Shown: one piece after another, positions 1 through 5,788 of the stretch | How positions within the stretch are numbered: the stretch's first letter is position 1 | Layout: each line of letters starts with the position of its first letter | Assembly (NCBI GenBank): GCA_937902605.1 | Contig: CALFNC010000157.1 | Coordinates: 1 to 12,900 of the forward strand | Direction of reading: 5' to 3' | Source: an uncultured Acidobacteriota bacterium | GTDB lineage: Bacteria; Acidobacteriota; Thermoanaerobaculia; UBA5066 | Length of the DNA stretch: 12,900 nt | The notes under the pieces: model-generated | Database searches by the model: none | The model's input: only the letters and a program-made list of their open reading frames with translations | Told to the model about the DNA's origin: nothing | Translations under genes and position numbers: made by a program

Positions 1-553
1 CCATCGAGAAAATCCCGTCGGTGATCATCAGGCGCCGCCTGCACGACTGCGCCTCCCGGAGCGCCTTCTCGACCCCGGCCAGGTCATTGTGCGGCGTGAT
101 GAACCGCTTCGCCTTGCAGAGGCGGACGCCGTCGATGATCGAGGCGTGGTTCAGCCCGTCGGTTAGGAGGGCGTCCTCCTCGGCGAGAAGCGGCTGAAAG
201 AGCCCCTCGTTCGCGTTCCAGCACGACATGTAGAGGATCGTGTCCTCGGTCCCGAAGAACTCCGAGATGGTCCGCTCCAGGTCCTTGTGAAGCTGCTGGG
301 TTCCGCTGATGAACCGGACCGAGCCGAGGCCGTTCCCCCAACGCGCGAGCGCCTTGCGGGCGGCCTCGACGATGCGCGGGTGGTTGGCGAACCCGAGGTA
401 GTTGTTCGACGTCAGCATCAGAACGTCGCGGCCGTCCACGCGGACGCGGGCCCCCGTCGGTCCCTCGAGAACCCTTTCGGTTTTGTAGGTGCGAGCCTCC
501 TTCAGGCCCGCGATCTCGGCGCGGCAGAAGTCGACGAGGCTCGTCGAAGACAA
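1..553 (-). CDS. kbl: Glycine C-acetyltransferase (2-amino-3-ketobutyrate CoA ligase), C-terminus cut by window edge
   Basis: PLP-dependent alpha-oxoamine synthase that interconverts 2-amino-3-ketobutyrate plus CoA and glycine plus acetyl-CoA, the second step of threonine breakdown through threonine dehydrogenase; cytosolic. About 184 N-terminal residues are present. They carry family blocks that line up closely with E. coli Kbl: LTSNNYLGFANHP, SVRFISGTQQLHKDLE, LNHASIIDGVRLCKAKR, and ITDGIFSM at the edge. The LCKAKR segment points to Kbl rather than BioF. The PLP lysine lies in the missing part. The frame has a stop about 40 nt upstream, and the only sensible start is TTG at 553-551, giving MSSTSLVDFCRAEI. 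This start is 4 nt after the stop of the VOC gene, with only a weak AGGG-like ribosome site, so translation is probably coupled. No threonine dehydrogenase gene is visible. Identity is confident; the exact start is moderate. Confidence 0.9.
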   Translation of the reverse strand, partial: MSSTSLVDFCRAEIAGLKEARTYKTERVLEGPTGARVRVDGRDVLMLTSNNYLGFANHPRIVEAARKALARWGNGLGSVRFISGTQQLHKDLERTISEFFGTEDTILYMSCWNANEGLFQPLLAEEDALLTDGLNHASIIDGVRLCKAKRFITPHNDLAGVEKALREAQSCRRRLMITDGIFSM

Positions 554-557
554 TGCG

Positions 558-1826
558 TCAGCCCTGCTTCGACTTCTTCGCAGGCTTCATCGGGCTGGTC
601 TTCTTCGGGCTCTTGGTCCCGTCCTTGGCCTTGGCGGCCTCGAGACCGGCCGTCTTCTTCTGGGCCTCACCCTTCTTTTTCTCGGCCTCGGCTTTCTTCT
701 TCGCCTCGGCGTTCTTCCGTTCCTCGGCCTTCTTCCGCTCCGTGGCCTTTCGCTTCTCCTCGGCCCGCTTCTTCTCCTCCGCGCGCCTCTTGGCATCGAG
801 CTTGGCCTGAAGAGCGGCCTTGAGCTCGGTCTTCTTCTTTGCGTCGGCGGCCTTCTTGGCCTCGAGTTTGGTCTGAAGAGCGACCCTGAGCTCGGCCTTC
901 TTCTTTGCGTCGGCGGCCTTCTTCGTTTCGAGCTTGGCCTTGAGCTCGGCCTTCTTCTTTGCATCGGCAGCCTTCTTGGCTTCGAGCTTGGCCTTGAGCT
1001 CGGTTTTCTTCTGCGCCTCGGCGGCCCTCTTGGCTTCGAGCTTGGCCTTCAGCGCAGCTCTCTTCTGGGCCTCGGCAGCTTTCCGGGCCTCGAGCTTTGC
1101 CCGGAGAGCGGCTTTCTTCTGGATCGCGGCGATCCTCGCTGCCTCGGCGCGGGCCTTCTTCCCGGCCCGGCGCCGCGCCTCGGCGGCCTTCTTGGCCTCG
1201 AGCTTGGCCTTCAGGTCGGCTTTTTTCTTCTCTTCCTTCAGGCGGGCGGCCTCGAGCTTGGCGGCCAGCTCGGCCCGCCGCTTCTCGTCGCGGGCTTTGG
1301 CGGCATCGAACCTGGCCCTCGCCTCGGCCCGTTTCTTCGCCTCTTCCGCCTTCCGCGCCTCGAGGCGGTCGTCCCGGAACGTCAGCGCCCTTGCCGTGGA
1401 CTTCCCGGAGTGGGGGCGGTGCTTGAGTATCTCGTCGATCCGGGAGACGGGGACCCACTCCTCGTCCGGGTGCAGCTCCGACGCCTGAAAGACGATGATC
1501 CGGTAGCCGTCGGGGTCGAGGATCTCGGCAGAGCGGCCGGTGAACTCGTCGACCGGCCCTCGCGTCACCGTCACACCGCGCTCCTTGAGCGTCGTGAGCG
1601 TCGCATCCAGGGCGTCCGTCGAAAGGGTGAGGGCGACCTGGTTGCGGGAGGGGACCTCTCCGGGCCGGAGCGGCGTCAGCTTGAGAATCATCGGCCCGAG
1701 GCCGAACTCGACCCAGTCGTCCTCAAAGCCGCCCGATTCGGGAAGCCCGAGGATCTCGCCGTAGAAGCGCCGTGACCGAGGGAAGTCGCTGGCAGCGACG
1801 TGGATACGTCTTAGCGCTACGAACAT
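558..1826 (-). CDS. VOC (glyoxalase/dioxygenase-like) domain fused to a long repetitive charged helix
   Basis: 422 residues in two unlike parts. Residues 1-117 are a VOC-superfamily domain: IHVAASDFPRSRRFYGEILGL at the start, a second half beginning near NQVALTLSTD (62-71), and AEILDPDGYRIIVF near 100-113. From about 154 to 400 the chain is almost only Ala, Lys, Glu, Arg and Leu, in an 18-residue repeat (type unit KAKLEAKKAAEAQKKTEL), as expected of a single alpha-helix or long coiled coil. The tail (about 402-422) is basic, with an SPKK motif at 406-409. By eye, His9 and Gln63 sit where GloA has metal ligands, but Lys49 and Ile111 replace its two glutamates, so metal-dependent lyase activity is doubtful. 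There is no signal peptide. ATG has a GGAGGT ribosome site at 1841-1836, 9 nt upstream. A promoter lies at the moaE end, and kbl follows after 4 nt. Function is unknown. Confidence 0.85.
   Translation of the reverse strand: MFVALRRIHVAASDFPRSRRFYGEILGLPESGGFEDDWVEFGLGPMILKLTPLRPGEVPSRNQVALTLSTDALDATLTTLKERGVTVTRGPVDEFTGRSAEILDPDGYRIIVFQASELHPDEEWVPVSRIDEILKHRPHSGKSTARALTFRDDRLEARKAEEAKKRAEARARFDAAKARDEKRRAELAAKLEAARLKEEKKKADLKAKLEAKKAAEARRRAGKKARAEAARIAAIQKKAALRAKLEARKAAEAQKRAALKAKLEAKRAAEAQKKTELKAKLEAKKAADAKKKAELKAKLETKKAADAKKKAELRVALQTKLEAKKAADAKKKTELKAALQAKLDAKRRAEEKKRAEEKRKATERKKAEERKNAEAKKKAEAEKKKGEAQKKTAGLEAAKAKDGTKSPKKTSPMKPAKKSKQG
775..1338 (-). repeat. Coding tandem repeat, eight 54-bp and two 66-bp units
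   Basis: Inside the VOC fusion gene, ten consecutive degenerate units can be laid out end to end. Two 66-bp units (775-840, 841-906) are followed by eight 54-bp units starting at 907, 961, 1015, 1069, 1123, 1177, 1231 and 1285. On the plus strand each unit carries variants of GCCTCGGCGGCCTTCTTGG, CTCGAGCTTGGCC and CTTCTTC; the unit at 1123 is the most diverged. They encode the 18-residue helical repeat (about residues 163-350). The 66-bp units carry four extra residues (RVAL and KAAL). Spacing is exact while bases vary, which suggests old duplications kept in phase by protein structure. Confidence 0.85.
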
Positions 1827-1845
1827 GGCTTCGAGACCTCCGCAT

Positions 1846-1880
1846 CCGTTCCGATCAGAACGGCGGTCTTCGGCGACCGC
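1846..1880 (-). promoter_or_regulatory. Two adjacent small hairpins in the VOC leader
   Basis: Two perfect inverted repeats lie side by side just upstream of the GGAGGT ribosome site. CCGTTC/GAACGG spans 1846-1851 and 1858-1863; GCGGTC/GACCGC spans 1863-1868 and 1875-1880. Each is a 6-bp stem with a 6-nt loop, and together they tile 35 bases. In the RNA they would stack immediately before the ribosome site and could protect it or serve as a binding site. No known riboswitch is recognised. The function is inferred; the repeats themselves are seen directly. Confidence 0.4.
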
Positions 1881-1935
1881 TGAATTCTTAGGTACCAGAA
1901 ATATCGAGCTTCAGCCTGGCTACCCAGAGGACGTA

Positions 1936-1964
1936 ATTTTACCAAGAAATGGCTGGATTTTCAA
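1936..1964 (-). promoter_or_regulatory. Probable sigma70-type promoter for the VOC-kbl genes
   Basis: Read on the minus strand, TTGAAA (1964-1959) and TAAAAT (1941-1936) are separated by exactly 17 nt; each hexamer matches the consensus at five of six bases. The -35 element overlaps the TGA stop of moaE (1963-1961). The predicted transcript start near 1929 would leave a leader of about 100 nt before the VOC ATG at 1826. The surrounding bases are clearly more AT-rich than the rest of the window, which fits a promoter. Confidence 0.6.
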
Positions 1965-2401
1965 CAATCTTCCTGATGTTCCGCAGCACATCCCTCGATC
2001 CAGAAATCGCCCTCCGGACCATATTCCTTTTTCCAGATCGGGACGGCCGCCTTTATCCGCTCGATTCCGGCCCGGCAGGCAGCGAACGCCTCCCTCCGGT
2101 GCGGCGCCGCCGCCACGATGACCACGGCCACCTCCCCGATCGCCAGCTTCCCGATCCGGTGCCGGATCACGACACGAGCTCCCGGGTACTCGTCCTCCAG
2201 CGCCACCTGGATTCGGCCCAGCTCCCGTTCCGCCATCGGTTCGTACGCCTCGTAGACCAGATGATCGACCCTCCTCCCATCGTGGTGGTCGCGGACGGCC
2301 CCCACGAAGAGGGTCAGCCCTCCGTCGGAGTCCCGCCGGGCCGAGGAGAGAAGGGAAGCGGGGTCGATCGGCTCCCGCGTGAGGAAAGCCACAGCCCTCA
2401 A
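1961..2401 (-). CDS. moaE: Molybdopterin synthase catalytic (large) subunit MoaE
   Basis: Transfers sulfur from thiocarboxylated MoaD to cyclic pyranopterin monophosphate to make molybdopterin, acting in the cytosol as a MoaD2-MoaE2 complex. The product is 146 residues, close to E. coli MoaE (150). Family marks are LFVGAVRDH (31-39), HRIGKLAIGE (81-90), AAPHRREAFAACR (98-110) and the active-site segment IKAAVPIWKKEYGPEGDFWIE (116-136), with the conserved lysines at 117 and 124/125. TTG at 2401 overlaps the moaD TGA (TTGA), and the GG-TGA end of moaD reads GGAGG next to it. An in-frame GTG at 2392-2390 lies at better distance (9 nt) from that GGAGG and is an alternative start three codons in; TTG is kept because it preserves the first strand. 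Its stop is embedded in the promoter of the next gene. Confidence 0.94.
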   Translation of the reverse strand: MRAVAFLTREPIDPASLLSSARRDSDGGLTLFVGAVRDHHDGRRVDHLVYEAYEPMAERELGRIQVALEDEYPGARVVIRHRIGKLAIGEVAVVIVAAAPHRREAFAACRAGIERIKAAVPIWKKEYGPEGDFWIEGCAAEHQEDC

Positions 2402-2646
2402 CCTCCCGCGACCGGAGGAACGAGCGCCACGGTATCCCCCTCCCGGACCGGATCACAGTCGCGCGCCCACGCCTCGTTCACTGCGACCATCGCCCTTCGC
2501 CCCATCCTCCCGAAGGCTGGGTGGGCTCGCTCCAGGGCAGCCCGGAGGGCTCCGACCGTCGTGTTCCCCTGCCCGGGGAGCTCGAGCGGGAAGGAAGCGC
2601 CGACCTCTTCCCGGAGCGACGCGAAGAGGAGGACCTCGAACTTCAT
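2398..2646 (-). CDS. moaD: Molybdopterin synthase sulfur-carrier subunit MoaD
   Basis: Small ubiquitin-like protein that carries sulfur as a C-terminal thiocarboxylate for molybdopterin synthesis. Its 82 residues match the usual 75-90. It starts MKFEVLLFASLREEVG, has the VNEAW and VREGDTVALVPPVAGG blocks, and ends in the essential Gly-Gly (81-82), which would be adenylated by MoeB and slotted into the MoaE active site. The stop overlaps the moaE start by 4 nt, so the pair should be made in equal amounts. The ATG at 2646 has no convincing ribosome site in the 8 bases before it; a promoter whose -10 ends 8 nt upstream suggests a very short leader or a leaderless mRNA. Other moa/moe genes are not in the window. 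Confidence 0.94.
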   Translation of the reverse strand: MKFEVLLFASLREEVGASFPLELPGQGNTTVGALRAALERAHPAFGRMGRRAMVAVNEAWARDCDPVREGDTVALVPPVAGG

Positions 2647-2654
2647 CCGGCGCG

Positions 2655-2683
2655 ATGGTAACAGCGGCTAGAATCGATCTCAA
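2655..2683 (-). promoter_or_regulatory. Probable sigma70-type promoter for moaDE
   Basis: On the minus strand, TTGAGA (2683-2678, five of six to TTGACA) is followed after exactly 17 nt by TACCAT (2660-2655, four of six to TATAAT). The predicted start of transcription falls within one or two bases of the moaD ATG (2646), so the messenger would be leaderless or nearly so, in keeping with the missing ribosome site. It lies wholly within the 47-bp gap shared with the divergent SDR gene. Confidence 0.5.
2669..2674 (+). promoter_or_regulatory. Candidate -10 element for the SDR operon
   Basis: TAGAAT (five of six to TATAAT) lies 19 nt before the SDR ATG, with the ribosome site AAAGGGGGAAG (2682-2692) just after it. 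No good -35 is found at 16-18 nt upstream, so this is a candidate only. The same eight bases, TAGAATCG, recur before arnC at 9722. Confidence 0.35.
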
Positions 2684-2693
2684 AGGGGGAAGT

Positions 2694-3482
2694 ATGACCG
2701 CCTCCGGCAGGCTTTCGGGCAAGAAGGCCCTCGTCACGGGCGCCTCTCGCGGCATCGGCCGGGCGATCGCGGTCCGGTTCGCCCGGGAGGGGGCCTCCGT
2801 CGTCGCGGGGGTCCGGGTGGAGAAGGACGGCGAGGAGCTGGTGGCCGGGATCGTCCGGGACGGGGGCACGGCGTCCTGTGTGGTCCTCGATGTCACCGAC
2901 CCCGCCTCGGTCGCCACCGCGGTCGAGCGGGCGGCCCGCCCCGACCGCCGCCTCGACGTGGTGGTGAACAACGCCGGGATCGGCGGAATCACCCCCCTTG
3001 CGGGCGATGAGAGATCTGACCTCCTCTGGCGGAAGATCCTGGAAGTGAACGTCACCGGGAGCTGGCGGGTCTGCCGGGCCGCATCCCCGTTCCTCCGCGA
3101 GGGAGGGCGGATCCTGAACGTCTCCTCGGTGAGCGGACGATTTGGCGTCGCCGGGAGCGCGGCCTACTCGACGTCCAAGCACGCGGTCGTCGGGCTGACC
3201 CGGTCCCTTGCGCTCGAGCTGGCCCCGCGAAGAATCACCGTCAATGCCCTTTGCCCCGGCTGGGTCGACACCGACATGGGGCGCTCCGGGATGATGGGGA
3301 TGGCGAAAGGGTCGGGTCTGCCGAAGGACCAGGGGTTCGAGCTGGCGGCCCGGATGGCGCCCCTCGGGGAGGTCCTGACGCCGGAGGAGGTCGCGGGACT
3401 GGCGGTCTACTTGGCCTCCGACGAGGCGCGCAACATGACCGGGCAGGCCATCGTGATCGACGGCGGACAGGTGATGCCCTGA
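2694..3482 (+). CDS. Short-chain dehydrogenase/reductase (classical SDR, FabG-like)
   Basis: 262-residue cytosolic NAD(P)-dependent oxidoreductase of the classical SDR family. Visible marks are the nucleotide-binding TGASRGIG (15-22), D66 in the adenine pocket region, NNAG (92-95), N119, catalytic S145, Y158 and K162 in SAAYSTSK, the PGW segment after the active site, and GQAIVIDGG near the end. The length is normal. ATG at 2694 was chosen because AAAGGGGGAAG immediately precedes it and residue 7 already begins the Rossmann fold; the frame is open further upstream but that part is not protein-like. It resembles 3-oxoacyl-ACP reductases and 3-hydroxybutyrate-type dehydrogenases, and the substrate cannot be told. 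Its TGA overlaps the start of the next gene (CTGA), and it diverges from moaD across 47 bp. Confidence 0.9.
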   Translation: MTASGRLSGKKALVTGASRGIGRAIAVRFAREGASVVAGVRVEKDGEELVAGIVRDGGTASCVVLDVTDPASVATAVERAARPDRRLDVVVNNAGIGGITPLAGDERSDLLWRKILEVNVTGSWRVCRAASPFLREGGRILNVSSVSGRFGVAGSAAYSTSKHAVVGLTRSLALELAPRRITVNALCPGWVDTDMGRSGMMGMAKGSGLPKDQGFELAARMAPLGEVLTPEEVAGLAVYLASDEARNMTGQAIVIDGGQVMP

Positions 3483-4189
3483 GACGGATCCGGGCGGTCT
3501 TCTTCGACGCCGGCAACACGCTCCTCGCCTCCGACCCCCCGGTCGAGGAGGTCTACTCTCGCGCCTTCGCCCGGTGGGGCGTGATGGCGCCGACCGGTGC
3601 GGTCGACGACGCGGTCCAGGCGACCTGGCGGGAGGTGGCGGAGCGCCGCGCCCGCGGCGAGGAACGCTGGGGGGCGAGGGACGGCGAGCGGGGCTTCTGG
3701 CGCCGGTTCGTGCAGGGAGTTTTCTGGCGCGTCGGCGGCGGTGAGCTCCCCGAGGCGCTGCTCGATGAGCTGATCGAACACTTCGGGAACCCGGACCACT
3801 GGAGCGTCTATCCGGACGTCGTTCCCGTTCTGGACGAGCTGAGCCGCCGTGGGACCCTTCTCGCGGTCGTGAGCAATTGGGATTCCTCGCTTCCGCGGCT
3901 GCTCGAACGGCTCGAGCTCGCGCCGCGCTTTTCGGCGATCGTCGTCTCGGCCCTCGCGGGCGTCTCCAAGCCCTCGGTCCGGATCTTCGAGGAGGCCCTC
4001 GCCCGGACCGGGGTCGCCGCGGACGAGGTGGTCCATGTGGGCGACCACCCGGCCGAGGACTACGAGGGGGCGCGGGCAGCGGGCCTGTCGGCTCTCCTCC
4101 TCGACCGGATCGGGCATGGGCACGGGGCGTTCGAGACGATCGCATCCCTGGCCGAGCTCCCGACATGGCTCGACCGAAACGCCGGATAG
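3479..4189 (+). CDS. HAD-superfamily hydrolase, REG-2/HDHD3-like, probable CTG start
   Basis: 236 residues with a subfamily I HAD fold: motif I VFFDAGNTLL (nucleophile Asp10), a helical cap (about 20-108), motif II VVSNWD (Ser132), motif III Lys164 in GVSKP, and motif IV HVGDHPAEDYEGARAAG (Asp189, Asp194). The order and wording resemble human HDHD3 and bacterial REG-2-like proteins. Motif I is DxGNT, so the second aspartate (general acid/base) of DxDGT is glycine; phosphatase activity is uncertain, and haloacid dehalogenases share such a change. There is no ATG, GTG or TTG between 3251 and the motif; the next, a GTG-ATG pair near codon 35, would delete the nucleophile. CTG at 3479 overlaps the SDR stop and has AGGTGAT (3469-3475), complementary to the 16S tail, at good spacing. 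The substrate is unknown. Confidence 0.87.
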   Translation: MRRIRAVFFDAGNTLLASDPPVEEVYSRAFARWGVMAPTGAVDDAVQATWREVAERRARGEERWGARDGERGFWRRFVQGVFWRVGGGELPEALLDELIEHFGNPDHWSVYPDVVPVLDELSRRGTLLAVVSNWDSSLPRLLERLELAPRFSAIVVSALAGVSKPSVRIFEEALARTGVAADEVVHVGDHPAEDYEGARAAGLSALLLDRIGHGHGAFETIASLAELPTWLDRNAG

Positions 4190-4206
4190 GACCCGGAGGA
4201 GGGAGC

Positions 4207-5730
4207 TTGGACTACTTCCGCAGGAAACCGCTGGACCAGATCCTGGCCGACGGAAGCGACGAGGCGCACGGGCTGAAGAAGACGCTCACGGCCGTCGACC
4301 TGCTCGCCCTCGGAATCGGCGCCATCATCGGCGCCGGGATCTTCGCGACGCTAGGGAGCGCCGTTTCCGGCTCTAGCGGTCGCCCGGCCGGCCCCGGGGT
4401 CGTCGTGTCGATCCTCCTCACGGCGGTAGCCTGCGGGTTCTGCGCGCTCTGCTACGCGGAATTCGCCAGCCTCGTCCCGATCTCCGGCTCGGCCTACACC
4501 TACAGCTACGCGACCCTCGGGGAGCTCGTCGCCTGGATCATCGGGTGGGACCTGATCCTCGAGTACGCCGTCGGGAACATCGCCGTGGCGATCTCGTGGG
4601 CCGCCTACTTCAAGCAGCTACTGGCCGGCTTCGGCCTCGAGATCCCCGCCTGGATGGCGACCGACTACCGCTCCGCCGTCCTAGCCACCCAGGCCGCCGC
4701 CGAGTCGGGCGTCGCGTCATTGAGCCCGGAGGCAGCGGTCGCCTACCAGGCGCACCTCCACCACCCGGTCCTCTTCGGGGTCCCCGTCGTCTGCAACCTC
4801 TTGGCGGTCGCAATCACGGCCGCCATCACCTGGCTCCTCGTGATCGGCGTGAAGGAGTCAGCGCGCTTCAACAACGTGATCGTTGTCCTGAAGCTCGCGA
4901 CGCTCCTCTTCTTCATCGGGGTCGGGATCTTCTTCACGAAGCCCGCGCACTGGCACCCGTTCTTCCCGGGGGGAGCCTCGGGCGTCTGGACCGGAGCGTC
5001 CCTGATCTTCTTCGCCTACATCGGCTTCGACGCCATCTCGACGGCGGCCGAGGAATGCAAGGACCCCGGGCGCGACATGCCGAGGGGAATCATCGGCTCC
5101 CTCGCGATCTGCACGGTCCTCTACGTTGCCGCCGCGCTGGTCCTCACGGGGATGATCCCGTGGGAGAAGCTGAAGGGGACGGCCGACCCCCTCGCCGCCG
5201 CGCTTGCCTACGTGCATCAGGATTGGGCGGCCGGGGTCCTCGCCTTCGGTGCCGTCGTCGCGATGACGTCGGTCCTCCTCGTTTTCCAGCTCGGCCAGCC
5301 CCGGATCCTGATGGCGATGTCGCGCGACGGCCTTCTAGGTCCCTGGTTCGGGAAGATCCACCCGAAGTACCGGACCCCCCACGTCGGGACGATCCTGACG
5401 GGCGTCTTCGTCGCCTTCTTCTCGGCCGTAGCGAACATCGACGAGATTGTCCAGCTGACCAACATCGGGACCCTCTTCGCGTTCATCCTCGTCGCGATCG
5501 GCATCCTGATCCTGAGGAAACGGGAGCCGGACCGGCCCCGGAAGTTCCGCGTCCCGTTCGTGCCGCTGACGCCGATCCTCGGGATCGGGATGTGCCTCTT
5601 CCTGATGGCTGGCCTCCCGCTCCTCACCTGGTGGCGATTCGTCCTGTGGCTCGCGGCCGGTCTTGTCATCTATTTCCTCTACAGCCGGAGCCACAGCCGG
5701 CTGGCGGCACCGGTCCCGCCGGCGCCATAG
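4207..5730 (+). CDS. APC-superfamily amino-acid permease (cationic amino acid transporter type)
   Basis: Integral inner-membrane permease of 507 residues, expected to have about 12 membrane helices. The first helix has GIGAIIGAGIF (36-46), the unwound substrate-binding segment of the APC fold. Later marks are GSAYTYSYATLGELVAWIIGWDLILEY and YIGFDAISTAAEECKDPGRDMP, typical of the CAT group (YfnA-like). The N-terminus DYFRRKPLDQIL before GLKKTL is also typical. TTG at 4207 was chosen because GGAGGAGGG (4195-4203) lies just before it and the product then begins where relatives do. An upstream ATG at 4165 would overlap the HAD gene by 25 nt and add a tail unlike the family. The stop is followed by a 58-bp gap. 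Substrate is probably an amino acid; which one is not shown. Confidence 0.9.
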   Translation: MDYFRRKPLDQILADGSDEAHGLKKTLTAVDLLALGIGAIIGAGIFATLGSAVSGSSGRPAGPGVVVSILLTAVACGFCALCYAEFASLVPISGSAYTYSYATLGELVAWIIGWDLILEYAVGNIAVAISWAAYFKQLLAGFGLEIPAWMATDYRSAVLATQAAAESGVASLSPEAAVAYQAHLHHPVLFGVPVVCNLLAVAITAAITWLLVIGVKESARFNNVIVVLKLATLLFFIGVGIFFTKPAHWHPFFPGGASGVWTGASLIFFAYIGFDAISTAAEECKDPGRDMPRGIIGSLAICTVLYVAAALVLTGMIPWEKLKGTADPLAAALAYVHQDWAAGVLAFGAVVAMTSVLLVFQLGQPRILMAMSRDGLLGPWFGKIHPKYRTPHVGTILTGVFVAFFSAVANIDEIVQLTNIGTLFAFILVAIGILILRKREPDRPRKFRVPFVPLTPILGIGMCLFLMAGLPLLTWWRFVLWLAAGLVIYFLYSRSHSRLAAPVPPAP

Positions 5731-5738
5731 GAAGCTCC

Positions 5739-5750
5739 CCCGCTAGCGGG
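5739..5750. repeat. 12-bp perfect palindrome between permease and exporter genes
   Basis: CCCGCTAGCGGG is its own reverse complement and sits 8 nt after the APC permease stop, in the 58-bp gap before wzm. It could be an operator half-site pair or a weak hairpin. No T-run follows, so it is not a standard intrinsic terminator. Confidence 0.35.
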
Positions 5751-5757
5751 CGTCCAC

Positions 5758-5763
5758 TATCAT
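5758..5763 (+). promoter_or_regulatory. Weak candidate -10 for the wzm-arn block
   Basis: TATCAT matches TATAAT at five of six bases and lies 25 nt before the wzm TTG, with GGAGAG (5772-5777) after it. No recognisable -35 is present at the right distance. The 58-bp gap is the largest among the plus-strand genes and would be the natural place for an envelope-operon promoter. Confidence 0.25.
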
Positions 5764-5788
5764 CGGGCCGCGGAGAGCGCTGCGCCGT

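Noticed and set aside
775..1338. CRISPR-like or satellite array
   Set aside because: The units are contiguous without spacers, diverged, and all in one reading frame of a protein; they are coding repeats.
489..1775. 428-codon plus-strand frame rich in Leu and Gly opposite the VOC fusion gene
   Set aside because: It is the antisense reading of the Lys/Ala/Glu repeats; the apparent Leu/Gly repeat is only the complement. The minus strand has a recognisable VOC domain, promoter and ribosome site.
2379..2693. N-terminal extension of the SDR by 105 residues
   Set aside because: The extra part overlaps moaD and the divergent promoters and has no SDR content; the ATG at 2694 has an excellent ribosome site.
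2643..4166. 507-codon open frame antisense to the SDR and HAD genes
   Set aside because: The translation is dominated by Arg, Pro and Gly with no family motif. Strong G/C third-position bias of the real genes removes stops on the opposite strand. The plus strand holds complete catalytic motifs.
4165..4206. Earlier ATG start for the APC permease
   Set aside because: It overlaps the HAD gene by 25 nt and lacks a ribosome site, while TTG at 4207 follows GGAGGAGGG and gives the family-typical N-terminus. It cannot be fully excluded.
5728..5760. Intrinsic terminator after the APC permease
   Set aside because: The palindrome has no proper loop and no T-run after it, so termination is unsupported.
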